NCBI GenBank assembly: GCA_002118135.1
Contig: BDIU01000215.1
Span: forward strand, 62,001-126,000
Length of the DNA: 64,000 nucleotides
Direction: 5' to 3'
DNA from: Trebouxia sp. TZW2008
Lineage: Eukaryota > Chlorophyta > Trebouxiophyceae > Trebouxiales > Trebouxiaceae
Part shown: piece after piece, positions 12,301-23,002 of the stretch
Layout: every line of letters starts with the position of its first letter
How positions within the stretch are numbered: the stretch's first letter is position 1
Position numbers and translations under genes: made by a program
The notes under the pieces: generated by a model
Databases searched by the model: none
Told to the model about the DNA's origin: nothing
What the model saw: only the letters and a program-made list of their open reading frames with translations

Positions 12301-15300
12301 AAAACATTGAGACAGCGCTTGTGTTGTCATAACCATATATAATGGCAGAGGTTTGTGCAAGCTAGTGTTGGCAGCAAAGTCAGCATGCTATGCTGGAGGT
12401 ACGACCTTTTTGACAACATCTTCAGTACCTACAAGCCTGCTGTAGTTGTAAGCTTGCAGGAAAGACATTGAGGCAGTGCTTGTGATGTCAATACTATATG
12501 CGCAATAGTAGAACTTGTAGCGCCTAGTGTTGGCAGCAAACTCAGCATGTTAGTCTGGACGTGTGACAGTTTCAACAACACGTTCAGTAGCTGCCAGCCT
12601 GCTGTGAATGTAAGCCTGATATAGAGATTAAGCCTTTGGGAACGGCATCAAGATAGGATCCTTGCCTTGTGAGATAATGCTGACAGCCTTAAAAGTGCAT
12701 GAGCCACAATTCCACCAAGCAATGCTTGCGCCGTGTTTTTTCAGCAATCACTGTGGCATCATCAACAGCAACTTTTCAGGAAGTGCATTCAGCCCTCAGT
12801 TCACACAACTGCTACATCTTGCTTGTCATCGCGTTTGAACTTTGACAGTTGAGCATTACACGTCCTTCCAATCGATTTTCATTGTTATACAATGTTTTGC
12901 AGGGGCTGTAATCAATTGTTGTTCTTATACTATGTTTTGCAAGGGCTGGAAAGCTGCATGCCGCTGTGATGTCTCAAATCCAGAACATTCTTTTCAAAAT
13001 AGATTGCTGAGCTGTCTTGATGCCCGCAGATGGGTGTGTAGGCGTCACAACTCCAAGTGGAGGATATCAGGACATGGAGTGTGGTGCTGTTGGTACAGCA
13101 GTTAGCAAGTGTGTGCCTTTGACTGCTGCTGGTGCTGCATGCAAACATGGCCAAGGTATCGTTCCCAGCCCTCAACCCCAGCGCCCCCACCACAAACCCC
13201 CTTCTGCCCCTTCCACATTTTTGCCCCCATCAGTATCATCGTAATTGTTGTGTTGCTTGTTACAGCTAAAAGCAAAAGTGTGGAATTGACTGCTGCTGGT
13301 ACTGCTTGCAAATATGGCCAAGGTTTCATGCCCCCCCAGGCCTCATCATCCCACCGGTTCCCCCTTCCATCACCTGTATCATCGTTGTTGTTGTGTTACC
13401 TGGTACAGCAGTAGGCAAGTGTGCAGACTCCCACATGTTGTCACCACTGTTGTCATCTTATCAGCATTGTGATTGTGTCACTTGATGATTGAATGACAAG
13501 TATGTGCCTTTGATTGCTGCTGCTGCTGCTGCTTGCAAATTTGGCCAAGGTATTACTATCACTGATGTCGACATGTCATCATTGTTGGTGTCATGTTGTG
13601 ATCATCATCACCATCAGTGTTGTCAGTGTGCTAGTTGGTACAGCAGTTGGTAAGTGTGTGCCTTTGACTGCTGCTGGTGCTGCTTGCAAATTTGGCCAAG
13701 GTAATACCATACTGTTGGTGACGTCGCAGTGTAATCATTGTTGTTGTCACCTTGTAGTCATCATCACCATCATTGTTGTCAGTGTGCTAGTTGGTACGGC
13801 AGTTGGTAAGTGTGTGTTTTTGACTGCTGCTGGTGCTGCTTGCAAATTTGGCCAAGGTATTACTATCACTGATGTCGACATGTCATCATTGTTGCTGTCA
13901 TCTTGTGATCATCATCACCATCAGTGTTGTCAGTGTGCTAGTTGGTACAGCAGCTGGTAAGTGTGTGCCTTTGACTGCTGCTGGTGCTGCTTGCAAATTT
14001 GGCCAAGGTAATACCATACTGTTGGTGACGTCGCAGTGTAATCATTGTCGTTATCTCGTAGTCATCATCATCATCATTGGTGTCAATGTGCTAGTTGGTA
14101 CGGCAGTTGGTAAGTGTATGTCTTTGACTGTTGCTGGTGCTGCTTGCAAATTTGGCAAGGTATTACTATCACTGATGTCGACATGTCATCATTGTTGTTG
14201 TCATCTTGTGATCATCATCACCATCAATGTTGTCAGTGTGCTCGTTGGTACAGCAGTTGGTAAGTGTGTGCCTTTGACTGCTGCTGGTGCTGCTTGCAAG
14301 TATGGCCAAGGTATCATGCGCCCCACCCCGCCCTTCTCCCCCCCCCCCACAAACCCCACCACCCTCCGTCCACATTCAGCATCATTGTGATTGTTGAGTA
14401 ACTTGCTGCAGCAGTAGGCAAGTGTCTAGACCCCCACATGTTGTCATCATTGTTGTCATCTGTCATCACCAGCATTGTTTTACTTCGTACAACAATGGGC
14501 TACCTGTTAATACAGCCAAGATATCACGACCATCTTTATGTTCATGCTGTCTGGTTGTGCAGATGTGTGTTCCCCATGGCACGATTTGTGTCCAGCTTCT
14601 GGCCAGTGCCCCTTGGCTGATGCAGGCAGCTCATGCAATCCTGAGCTTGGAGGTATGATTATGATGTGCTGCTGTGACCTTCTGCATGTCAGCAAAGCAC
14701 CAGCATGGCATAGCATGTGGTGACATAGCACGGCATGCTGCAATGTTGAGCTCATGCGCTGCTGCTCTTGAAGGTATGACTCCGACGCTGCTTTTAGAAG
14801 TGAATGTGACGTTGCTGCTATGACCATTCTACATGTCAGCAAAGCACCAGCATGGCATAGCGTGTGTGGTGACATAGCACAGCATGCTGCAACGTCAAGC
14901 TCATGCAATGCTGGTGCTGGAGATATGCTTATTTCTCTTCGCGAAGCCTGCGTTGCTTAGCAATATGCGTCATGTGTCCAAAAGCTTAGTCATGCCCTCA
15001 ATAACAGTCACGTTGCTGCCACTGTCTTTCTGCATGTCAGCAAAGCATGCGTCAGATTAATGAATAAATGTTGTCACGAGGTGTCAATTGTGTGCTGCTG
15101 CAAAATTCAGCAGCGATGATGTGAGGCACTTTCTTGCCCTGTCTATGTCCAGTCGCTTTGACTCGTTGTTCTTGCTGCCTGTCAGTATCTCTCACACAAT
15201 GTTGTCAGCCCTTAATGGTTTAATGTGTTTTGCGGCTGACTCGTACAGTGCTGGTGGTGAGGGAAATGCTTGCCCCGATGACCTTCATTCTCACTCAGAC

Positions 15301-18300
15301 TTATTTGGCGTATGCGTTTGCAAATCTCCACCACCAGTGATGACATGAACAAGAATTGCGTTGCTGGCAGGAAGGGAATTATCCCCTCATGCACCCACCC
15401 GTGCAGTTGTCATTACCATTATCTGCAGTCTGGGAAATGCCACCTGTCATCATCACTTCTGTGGATGTTTTGTGATGCAGATTTGTGCAGTGACGGTGGA
15501 AAGGGAAGTGCCTGCCCCACTAACTCCAATGATGACTGCCCAAAGCTGCAAACTGGTCTAGCCTGTACCGCTGACGGTGAGCAGTCACTCTCAGTTTTTG
15601 CTGTTTTGTTTTATGACAAGTATCATCAGTAATGCCCTGCTGCTCACCATACAATTACCCAAAGCTGCAGACCAGTTTGGATTGCACTGCTGATGGTGAG
15701 CAGTCAGACTCAGTTTCTGCTGTTGTGTTTCATGACGAGTCTCATCAGTAATGCCCTGCTGCTCATCGCATGACTGCCCAAAGCTTCAATTTGTTTGGTT
15801 TGCACTGCTGATGGTGAGCACTTGACCTGAGTTTCTGCTGTTTCACCTTGTGACATGCATGATGAACAATGCCCCATTAAGAATGAAGATGACTGCCCAA
15901 AGCTGCAATGTCATTTGACTGCATAACTGATGGTGAGCATGTACTCTCATTTGCTACCATCTCTTGTTTGTCTATAACTGTGACTAATGTTGATGCCCGT
16001 ATGGCTTCCCAAAGCTGCAAGATGGCCTTTTCATGACAAAGTGAGAGTAAAGTGGTAGACTCTGCAGACATCTGGGTATTTGGAGTCACTTGTATTTCAA
16101 CATTTGTCATAACATCTGCGGCACATTGTGCAAGCATCGGTGTGTTTGGAGTCAATTGCATTGGTGCATCTCTGATAACATTCATTCATTCTGAACATGT
16201 GCTATTTGGGCCCAGCTGGGTATGTAATGGAGCAATCAACTGTCTCAAGCCAGTTCAGGCATGTACTATCCTAAACCACTCATAACATTTATGATACATT
16301 GTGCAGACCTGTGTATGTTTGGAGCCAACTGCATCGGTGCAAAGGATGATGGATCAGCATCTGGGATTTGCACACCATTTGTCAAGGGAACTGCCGTCAG
16401 CAATCCGGTAATTAATTAACTGTCATCGCATCATGTCATGCCTGAATTTGCCACTGAAACTGGTCACTGCCTATGTTGCACAGCTATGATTGCAAGCTTT
16501 GCACAAAAATGAAAATGATTTTCTTTTACCAGTTTCCCATCAAACAAAGCAGCCCATCATCAGCAAACTGGCCTTGCAGTGCAAATGCAGTGCCCACACT
16601 TTAATGAACATTGGTCAGGCAATTGTTGTGCCAGTGTCCATGCCAATGCACATTTGCACCAAACAACCACATGACATGTTGTCAAAGCCATGTCAAAGGT
16701 GCAAAGTGCTGCTGTATGCAGAGCTGCTGGTATGTATGATTAGATTCATTGATCAGAAGTTCACTTTCAAGTCTGCTCATGACCTCATCGTTTCATGTGT
16801 TTACAAGTGCGGTTGACTATTCATGTCTTTCGTTGAGTTTGACAGCGGTCAGCAAATTTACATTGCTGCGTTGCATCACATGACTTGCATCGCTTGATCG
16901 CAGGTTAAGGGCAAAAGCGCTGGCGTTTACTCCAATGCTACAGTGGTGCCAGCAATCACATCCATTGCCAGGCTGACTGCCTACAACAATGCTGCTGCCT
17001 TCAACAGCTCAGAGCACACCAGGGTAAGCTTGTTGTTTGTTCAAGACTGCTTCAGATCTGACCATACAGAGCAGATGTACATTCTTGGTGGCCCCGTGTG
17101 CAAACATCCAGTTGTGAAAGCTTTGCAAAATATCGCCTTGCCAAGCAGACCACTTTTTGCTATTGACCGTAGTCAACTGGGGTCAGCAAGACTCTGAAGC
17201 TGGATGGCGTGCGCTTTGCAACATGCACTTGCCTCTACAGGGAGTAAGGGCTGCTGCAAGATTGATATCGTGTGCATCAGTGCTTATGCTCCTTGAATCT
17301 TAGGGCCTTCAGACTAATATAAGAAGGTCGCGAGTTCAATGCAGGTCGCGCTCTGACAAGTTCTCTGTGGCTGCAGTTTGTCAACATCCTTCAGGCCAAC
17401 ATCTATGCCAAGATCAATGCAGTCACCAACGTCACAATCACCAAAGTGACAGATGGGTCTGCTGTTGTGGAGAACTCAGTTGCTTTCACAAGCTCTGACA
17501 ACAGTGCAGCTGAGGCTGGTAGAACAGCCCTGTTCCAGACACTGTCATCTGGAGACACTTCAGTGTTTGGCACCACTTTTGGCAGTGTCAGCGTGAGCAA
17601 CGTGACATCCACAACTGCAAACAACCCAAGTAAGCTTGCCTCCTCCCCTCAGTATTGTAATCATGAGACTGAGAATGATCACACATTCAAGCACATGTGC
17701 TAGGTGTGTGTGGCCCAAGTCCTGTCTCGCCAGGTAGGCTTGTTTTGAGGGTATTTGTGGGAATCTTTGATATTCAGCATTTTGTCTTGCACAAGTGCAC
17801 AGATGCAATGGCAGACAGCCTACTCTCATTTCATGCAGCACAATTCCCGCACTAGATGCATGGTGTTTGTGCTGCAAGTGCAGCCCATGGAAACAAGAAA
17901 ACTTCACGTCGTCAGGGGTCGTAGCGGGAGCTTTTGTCTAGAGAGGCAGCCTGGGAAACTTGTGACCACACAGTGTATCTTATGAATCCACGGTCAGCTC
18001 ATGTATGTCTTGGTAGCGTGTAGCGCAGTGGTACATGCAGCTGCATGTATACACACGGAAGTTCATAGCATCATTTTGGTCGCGCTTGCCAGCAGGTATG
18101 CAGACAGCATGACTTGAGTGCAACAACAGTCATAACCCATCTAGACACAGTTGAGATGATCTGCTACAGGAGGGAAGTGGGCATTTCGCTTGCAAGCAAT
18201 CAGACATGAATGTGCGGCGTTGCATGACTGCTTTGCAGCAAAACGGGATTTGTGTCTTTGCAGATGCTGACAAAAGTGGCGCGGCCACAGCTGGCATGGC

Positions 18301-18355
18301 CATGTGGACTCTGGCAGCTGCAGCTCTGGCTACGGTTGCATTCGTGGGCATTTGA
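6322..18355 (+). CDS. Large secreted Cys-rich modular protein with C-terminal hydrophobic tail
   Basis: No named family recognised. Twelve modules of 26-45 residues share D-x-C near the start, one to three more Cys, then (A/P)G-x-x-C and a closing Gly. Exons: 6322-6417, 6672-6794, 7219-7353, 8093-8224, 9194-9286, 9727-9819, 10037-10132, 10831-10908, 12015-12104, 13030-13155, 14563-14652, 15481-15576, all symmetric phase 1-1. Then 16307-16407, 16904-17023, 17377-17629 and 18264-18355 (stop). Exon 17377-17629 is Cys-free and Ser/Thr/Val-rich (VTNVTITKVTDGSAVVENSV...), resembling a SEA-like or similar beta domain. The last exon ends TAGMAMWTLAAAALATVAFV, a C-terminal hydrophobic stretch fitting a GPI signal or single anchor. 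The start and signal peptide are not identified; they probably lie in the CpG-richer 5.9-6.3 kb. Likely cell-surface or wall protein (inference). Confidence 0.75.
7020..7218 (+). repeat. Copies of Cys-module exon upstream of 7219
   Basis: Blocks near 7024 and 7113 repeat GATATGTGCGCTTCTAGTGC...CACACCAGAAGACAGTCAAG of the exon at 7219. The 7113 copy is close to intact at its 5' end but lacks the GCPAFPAG ending and donor. Confidence 0.7.
7870..8092 (+). repeat. Decayed copies of Cys-module exon 8093-8224
   Basis: Near 7876 and 7996 the sequence TTCAGGTGATTGTGCAACAA precedes a CTCAAGTCTGCA block, repeating the start of the exon at 8093 (about 120 bp apart). Both copies run into stops or lose the second half. 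Confidence 0.7.
8605..9193 (+). repeat. ~100-130-bp tandem copies of Cys-module exon (9194)
   Basis: Copies begin near 8611, 8742, 8863, 8985 and 9088 before the intact exon at 9194. Each has a TGTGCAG-type acceptor, GTGTTCTGGTCAACCCACTA, GCAAGCTTTTGCTC and GGCACATGCCCAAATGC. The frame and the final GADCDTAG part are lost in most copies. Confidence 0.85.
10310..10830 (+). repeat. ~124-bp tandem repeats ending in Cys-module exon 10831
   Basis: Copies of CACACAATGTTGCCACTGCA + GATATGTGCAGTGAGGGCGT + GGTTTGCTCAGCACAACAC occur near 10310, 10435, 10560 and 10683, then the full exon at 10831. Only the last continues to the TCPFQPAGSACVAGG ending. Confidence 0.85.
10950..11450 (+). repeat. Copies of the 3' half of Cys-module exon 10831-10908
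   Basis: Repeats of CCTTTTGCGCCTGCTGGCTC, then GTCGCTGGTGGTAAG, lie near 11005, 11113, 11217 and 11385: the module end plus its donor. They mirror the preceding array, which repeats the 5' half plus the acceptor. Confidence 0.75.
11850..12570 (+). repeat. Copies of Cys-module exon 12015-12104 and flanks
   Basis: A 5' copy near 11865 (CATATGCAGTGATGGCAC) precedes the intact exon. Copies of its 3' end (CAGCATGCTATGCTGGAGG) and the following intron occur near 12205, 12380 and 12540, spaced about 160-175 bp. Confidence 0.75.
13030..14312 (+). repeat. ~153-bp (paired ~306-bp) tandem array from Cys-module exon
   Basis: The second half of exon 13030-13155 (KCVPLTAAGAACKFGQG) with its donor is repeated near 13265, 13500, 13650, 13804, 13957, 14110 and 14262. 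Spacing is about 152-155 bp for the last five. Intron parts alternate between two types: one with GGTGACGTCGCAGTG, one with CACTGATGTCGACATGTCATC. The true repeat is therefore a pair. Most copies keep an open module frame, GT donors and AG dinucleotides nearby. Confidence 0.85.
14653..15060 (+). repeat. Intron repeats after Cys-module exon 14563
   Basis: Blocks containing CATGTCAGCAAAGCACCAGC and GGTGACATAGCACGGCATGC, with GCTCATGCAATGCTGG-like module ends, recur near 14685, 14835 and, shorter, 15030. They look like copies of the module 3' end plus intron. Confidence 0.65.
15577..16030 (+). repeat. Copies of the 3' end of Cys-module exon 15481-15576
   Basis: GACTGCCCAAAGCTGCAA...CTGCTGATGGTGAGCA recurs near 15655, 15770 and 15890, with a shorter trace near 16007. 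Copies keep the GT donor but lose the 5' half of the module. Confidence 0.75.
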
Positions 18356-18878
18356 AGTGTAGAAAGTTGAAGCCAGCCCTATGTGTTGAAGTATAGCACA
18401 TTGCTGAAAGGTTTTGCTGAGAAAAGACAGAGAGTATCTACAAACATCCACGAAGGCCGAAGTCACGCGCGAATGATTGAAGACGTTTGAAGATTTCTTT
18501 GCAAGTTTAGTTTACTGATGCACAGCACATGTGCGTACATAGTGAGTGGATTCACCAGGCATGGCTTAGCGCTTGAGCTGTTTTTGCTTTGATTTCCTGA
18601 CAGAGTTCAATGGATCTGCCTTTCGTGGCACAGGCGATCAGCCTAGACTGAGATGTCTAGTGAACAATGCCAATGGCGCTTGTTAGCCAGAACAGCAATA
18701 CTGATGTAATGAATGCTTCACTGTACAGGAATCAACAGAGGCGGGCATGAGGACAAGCCATGACCAGTACACAGCTGGCACAATGGGCTGCTGCACAGAA
18801 CTCAGCAGCAAGCAACAGTTGCTTTTAGAGAGTCTCTTGTATGCCGCTGCATGGGATCATCCGGGATAGGAAACTCTG
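18356..18878. other. Convergent intergenic region
   Basis: About 520 bp between the Cys-rich gene stop (+) and the parvulin stop (-). It should hold both 3' UTRs. No RNA gene or repeat is evident. Confidence 0.55.
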
Positions 18879-20222
18879 TCATTGCTTGCGGCCCTCACAA
18901 AGTATGAGATGATACCCAAATTGTGTCTTGATAGGCTGTGCTGTCATCTGCCCAACCTGCATAAAATCACAGAAGACGCTTGTAGACCCCTCGACAGGAC
19001 AGCTGTTAACAGTGCTGTGCTGAGGCTCGGTCACTTGCGCTATGTGCAGGAGTAACTCGCTGTATTTTTTGTCAGTCAACATGTGGTTACTTCATGTTTC
19101 ATCACTCATTAGCAAGGCAGAATCTCAATGCCAGAAAACTGAGCCAATGTGAAACAGCATCTTGCAGACAAGCGATGCGCAGCTGCTTTTGCTACTGACA
19201 CTGATCCTTGAATACATGGCGCTGCACTGCAGACATTACAGTATCGGCTGATTGTTGCATGTTGCGCATGAAGCAAGCATCAGATTAGTATGCATGCTAA
19301 ACAAGGTATATGTGCTGAGACACCAAAGCAAGTCAACAGGTCCTGATGCTGTTTAGCAGAGTTTGGGTCATGGTCTTACATGAATTCATTGCAGAACAAT
19401 GCACAGGCTGTGGTCACAGACATAAAACACATCTTTGGGTGAGCACTGTACAGCAGAATGCATGAGAGCCACACTACATGTCAGGCACAGCATTACTGCA
19501 TCTTCATTGGTGCCTGATCCCATGCAATGACACATGCAGTCCATCAGAGATTTCCAAAAGTCTTCCAGCTGGCGCAGTGACGCATGCAGCGCATACTAAT
19601 ATATCCTGACCTCCAGTTTAAATGCTGCATCTGCAAATGCTCCCACCACCTCTTGGCGCCTTTGCCAGCCCAGATCACCACCTTGCCTTGCTTTGTCTTC
19701 TGACATCTCGCCAGCCACTGTGGCAAACTGCTGTCCAGCAGCAATCCTCTGCTGTGCCTCCAAAATCTGCAGTATCGTCCGCAAGTTCCTGCTTGCTGAA
19801 CAGTTTAAACGTAACAGCATAAAACGTTTGCATCACCGCTGGTGACCTGCACAATGATGCTGTAGCAGCTGACCGGCAGATCTCGGTTGGTCAACAGAGA
19901 GCCATGATGCCGACACAAGGGCAGAAAGCAGCAGAAACTGGTGACATGTGAGGATTTTGAGGGCTTTGACAGGGCGTGCAAGCAATAACAATTTAGCTTC
20001 ACCTTGCTTTGCTTTTCGCATAGTATGTGCCGAACTTTGACAGAATTAGCGGGCTTGAGCTTCTTGTCTGTCGCTCCGGAGTCTCTGCACAGAAAGCCAC
20101 GCTCTGGCAATCGCTCACCAGGCGAAGCCGTATACGCTGATGAGTTGATCAGAACCACCGTACCAAGCGTACCCAGAAGCTTCTGCCTCACTGCTCTTGC
20201 CTTTTCCCTTGCCTTTCGCCAT
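18879..20222 (-). CDS. Parvulin-type peptidyl-prolyl isomerase (Par14/PIN4-like)
   Basis: Catalyses prolyl cis-trans isomerisation. Four exons close a 121-residue frame: 20173-20222, 20003-20084, 19611-19766, 18879-18956. The N-terminus MAKGKGKGKSSEAEAS is the basic, Gly/Lys-rich tail typical of Par14 (chromatin/ribosome-biogenesis-associated in animals; role here inferred). Parvulin landmarks: KVRHILCEK, EDKARQGGDLGW, VGAFADAAFKL, TQFGYHLILCEGRK at the C-terminus. There is no WW domain, so it is not Pin1-like. Length matches the family. It diverges from the SmG gene across 362 bp. Confidence 0.93.
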
Positions 20223-20584
20223 ACTAAGCTATATACACGAGTGGTCGCAGCGCATTCCGTGCAATGTCAATGCTGAAAGCATTGCATGCTGCACGCAATG
20301 CAGCATGGGTCATAGCAGACGCTTCGCGCTACCTACGCAACGCGCTGCATGATTGATCATTTGTCTGTCTGTGTGTACATACTTCTGCCTTGATCGTCAG
20401 CTAGCCGCACTAGTCTTGGAAGAAAGGTTGAAGAACATACCGACGCAGCGGAACGCAAGCTACGCTCTTTGCTGGCTAAAGTTGTTGACGGTATAGCGAG
20501 GTAGCGCGTGAGGTTTTAGCGCTGGTCTAGTTGAGGAGGATCGCAACAGCCCAGCGCTAGGGGTAGCAGTGCACTTTTTGCGAA
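20223..20584. promoter_or_regulatory. CpG-rich bidirectional promoter region (parvulin / SmG)
   Basis: This interval between two divergent start codons, with adjacent 20.03-20.2 kb, is visibly rich in CG dinucleotides (e.g. GACGCTTCGCGCTACC, CGACGCAGCGGAACGC), unlike the flanking introns. A shared promoter is inferred; no transcription start site can be placed. Confidence 0.6.
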
Positions 20585-20966
20585 ATGCCTAAGGTGCAGC
20601 CCCCCGAGCTGAAGAACTTCATGGACAAACGCTTGAGTGGTGCGCCATATATTTGCTCCTCATCAGTCTGTGCTCACTCAAGGCCTTGCTCAGTCGTCCT
20701 GTTGTGATTGCAGTTGCCTTGAACGCTAACAGGCTGGTGACAGGCGTGCTGCGTGGGTTCGACCAATTCATGAACATTGTGCTCGACAACACCGTCGATG
20801 AGAAGAGCCATACAGATATTGGCATGGTGGTATGCTACCTCAGCCCGTCCTGTGGACTTAACTGCAAAGTAAATATGCACCATGGAAGCACTGACCAGAA
20901 TGGTCTGTTGTGCAGGTCATCCGTGGGAACAGCATAGTAACAGTTGAGGTTTTGGAAAGATTCTGA
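20585..20966 (+). CDS. SNRPG: Small nuclear ribonucleoprotein SmG
   Basis: Core Sm-ring subunit of spliceosomal U snRNPs. Three exons (20585-20639, 20714-20829, 20916-20966) give 73 residues. MPKVQPPELKNFMDKRLS matches the SmG N-terminus. Sm1 motif: ALNANRLVTGVLRGFDQFMN followed by IVLDNTV. Sm2 motif: IGMVVIRGNSIVTVEVLER. Length is close to the usual 76. The donor was set at AGTG|GTGCGC because it preserves alignment length. A compact gene without intron repeat arrays. Confidence 0.96.
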
Positions 20967-22600
20967 CAATGCCTACGTGGCAACATCTGTCATGTTGCGT
21001 CTCTAGCACTCATTTGCTGCAAACCAGAATGGCGCAAATGCAGACCTGACATGAGCAGTATGAATGCAAACCATCAACCAGAATTTACGTCGTCAGCAGT
21101 GAAACTCCTGTAGCTGACATGTGCACAATGCAGTCGGCTGTTGCTAATGTTACAGAATTGGCTTGTCATGTTGTCATAACCATCACAAGGGAGAGTCTTT
21201 GGCCAAATTTTGCAGCTTGTACTCCCCGCCAGTAAGGCTCAAGCAATTTATATCACAAGAGGAGTGCAACTAGTCCACAGTCATATGATGAATTAGCCCT
21301 ATTGAGACACTAAGGCGCAGTTTATGCCTTGCCACAACGCTTTGCAGAAGTTTTGAACTAGCTTCAAAAGGCAGTGCGCAGTGTCAAGCAGAACAGTATG
21401 TACAAACTTGCAGTGGCAGTGATGTGAACGCTGCTAGCTTTCAGATGTTGAGCGCTCAAACATTTCGTTCTCTCATATTCTGCAGCTGCTGCTTTGACTT
21501 GATGCTCATCATTACACGTAAAGTATCACATTTGCCTTGAAGCCGCGTCTAACGTGTTGCTGACATTTGGCACAGCCTGTTGCTGGCAGATATGACACTT
21601 AGCAAGGCACTCAGGTATGATATGTAAAGAGAATACCTCACAGCCAGAGCAAGACTGCAGCATGAAACAATCTGAGACTACGTTCCTGGGCTGATTGTAT
21701 GACCCAACAATGCAGATAAAGACTCTAAGATTCATAAGTGAACTGTACCAGTTCTTGCTTAGATCTAAAATACGCAACAAGGCATGTGAGCCTTTTCTGA
21801 GTAATCTCTGCATTCTGCTTTGCATACACGCATAGAAACTCAGCCTAAAAACCCTTGCACAGTCACCTGCCAGACTTATGTTCAACCGTTTGGCACTGTG
21901 CAAACTCCTGGAAAGCTTGCCAATCTAGGAAACCGTAGCTCCTAGCTGTTGCTATCACAGGGTCATTCCGTCAGTCGTTCCAAAAGAATACTGTTTGTCA
22001 CTGCACCATCAGTCCTGCTGATCAATGTCAAATAAGATACAGTCAATCAAATACAATACCCATAAGCAGCTTGTTCAAATGCAAAGTGCAAAAGCAACGC
22101 TATCACAGCAGAAAAACAGTCAGTATTAGTAAAGAGAGAAAGTCCCAAAATTGTGTTGCTCAAATTGAACAGCACTGGTTATCACACAATACAAGAGTAC
22201 AGACATGCAGGCCCCAAAAGCACTTAACAGAAAAACACCACTGGAAGTCAACTTGCAACTTGATGCAAGCAGAAGTTACCCACACACTTTTTGGCATGAC
22301 TTTCTCTTGAGGAACCCTCACTTTGACCAAGCTCTTTAAGCAAGCAAGACCACCTGCTTTTGCTTGTGTTGTTTGTCCGCTGCTGCAATCACTTCACACT
22401 GATTTGGCTGATCTATTTGCATCATCTCAAACATGAAGTACTGGTGTTGGCAGCAAGGCTGAAAACTCCTAGAAAGTCTGAAGCGTCAGCAGTGGAGTCA
22501 CGTCTTGCTCATTGTTTCTGTGCATTTGCAACAGTCTGGTGCCCGCTGAATGATGCAGAGAAGTATATGTGTAGCATTTCTCATGACAAGGATCTTGAGC
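20967..22600. other. Intergenic stretch, no supported gene
   Basis: About 1.6 kb of unremarkable sequence after the SmG stop. Open frames are short and lack recognisable motifs or convincing splice structure. No RNA gene recognised. Confidence 0.5.
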
Positions 22601-22614
22601 TTCTCTCTAGCCAA

Positions 22615-23002
22615 CTATACGATACATCTCACAAGTCTGTGGCAGTGCACCTGACTAGCAAAGCCGATGCCCCCCTCTGCAATGGGAAGCCCGCGTTCCC
22701 AAGCGGTAACCTTGGTCTGAATCGGGAATACGGAGTTGGCAGCGCACTTCTGCACAACATTCAGCTCTTGCATGCGTCGTACATACTGCGCGGCGTAGTC
22801 AGCTGTCGAAGTTTGCTGCAGAAGCATGCACTGCACCCAGACTGCTCAAACGGCAGCTGGCGTAGCAACGCATTGGAACATACAATCGACGAACGTAACG
22901 AGATTGGAGTCCGCAAACAGCTGAGGTGTTGTAGCGGGCATCATGCCGTACGTTGAGCGCAATAAGGGTCGTACCGCTAAAGATAAGTCTTGATAACGTC
23001 AC
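22615..23002 (-). CDS. Possible small unknown gene in a CpG-rich patch
   Basis: Tentative. On the minus strand 22615-22836 encodes a plausible segment (TADYAAQYVRRMQELNVVQK) after a CTTCTGCAG acceptor-like site. 22799-23002 holds an ATG frame rich in Arg, Ser and Tyr that might be an organelle-targeting start; another ATG frame begins MMPATTPQLFADSNL. The frames do not join cleanly by a splice I can defend. A 198-codon plus-strand frame (22360-22956) overlaps and is equally unproven. The support is mainly CpG richness, which elsewhere here marks gene starts. Confidence 0.22.

Noticed and set aside
16490..16816. 108-codon plus-strand frame with several Cys
   Set aside because: Exons 16307-16407 and 16904-17023 join in phase without it, giving a continuous SNP|VKG reading; it is probably intronic.
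17280..17360. tRNA-like B box (GGTCGCGAGTTCAATGC)
   Set aside because: No matching A box, acceptor stem or anticodon arm could be paired; it lies in an intron of the Cys-rich gene.
18010..18090. A-box-like TAGCGCAGTGGTACATGC
   Set aside because: A tRNA A box is suggested but there is no acceptable B box or cloverleaf downstream; possibly a tRNA-derived fragment, not a gene.
21526..21903. 125-codon minus-strand frame
   Set aside because: Composition and lack of motifs or neighbouring exons suggest chance.
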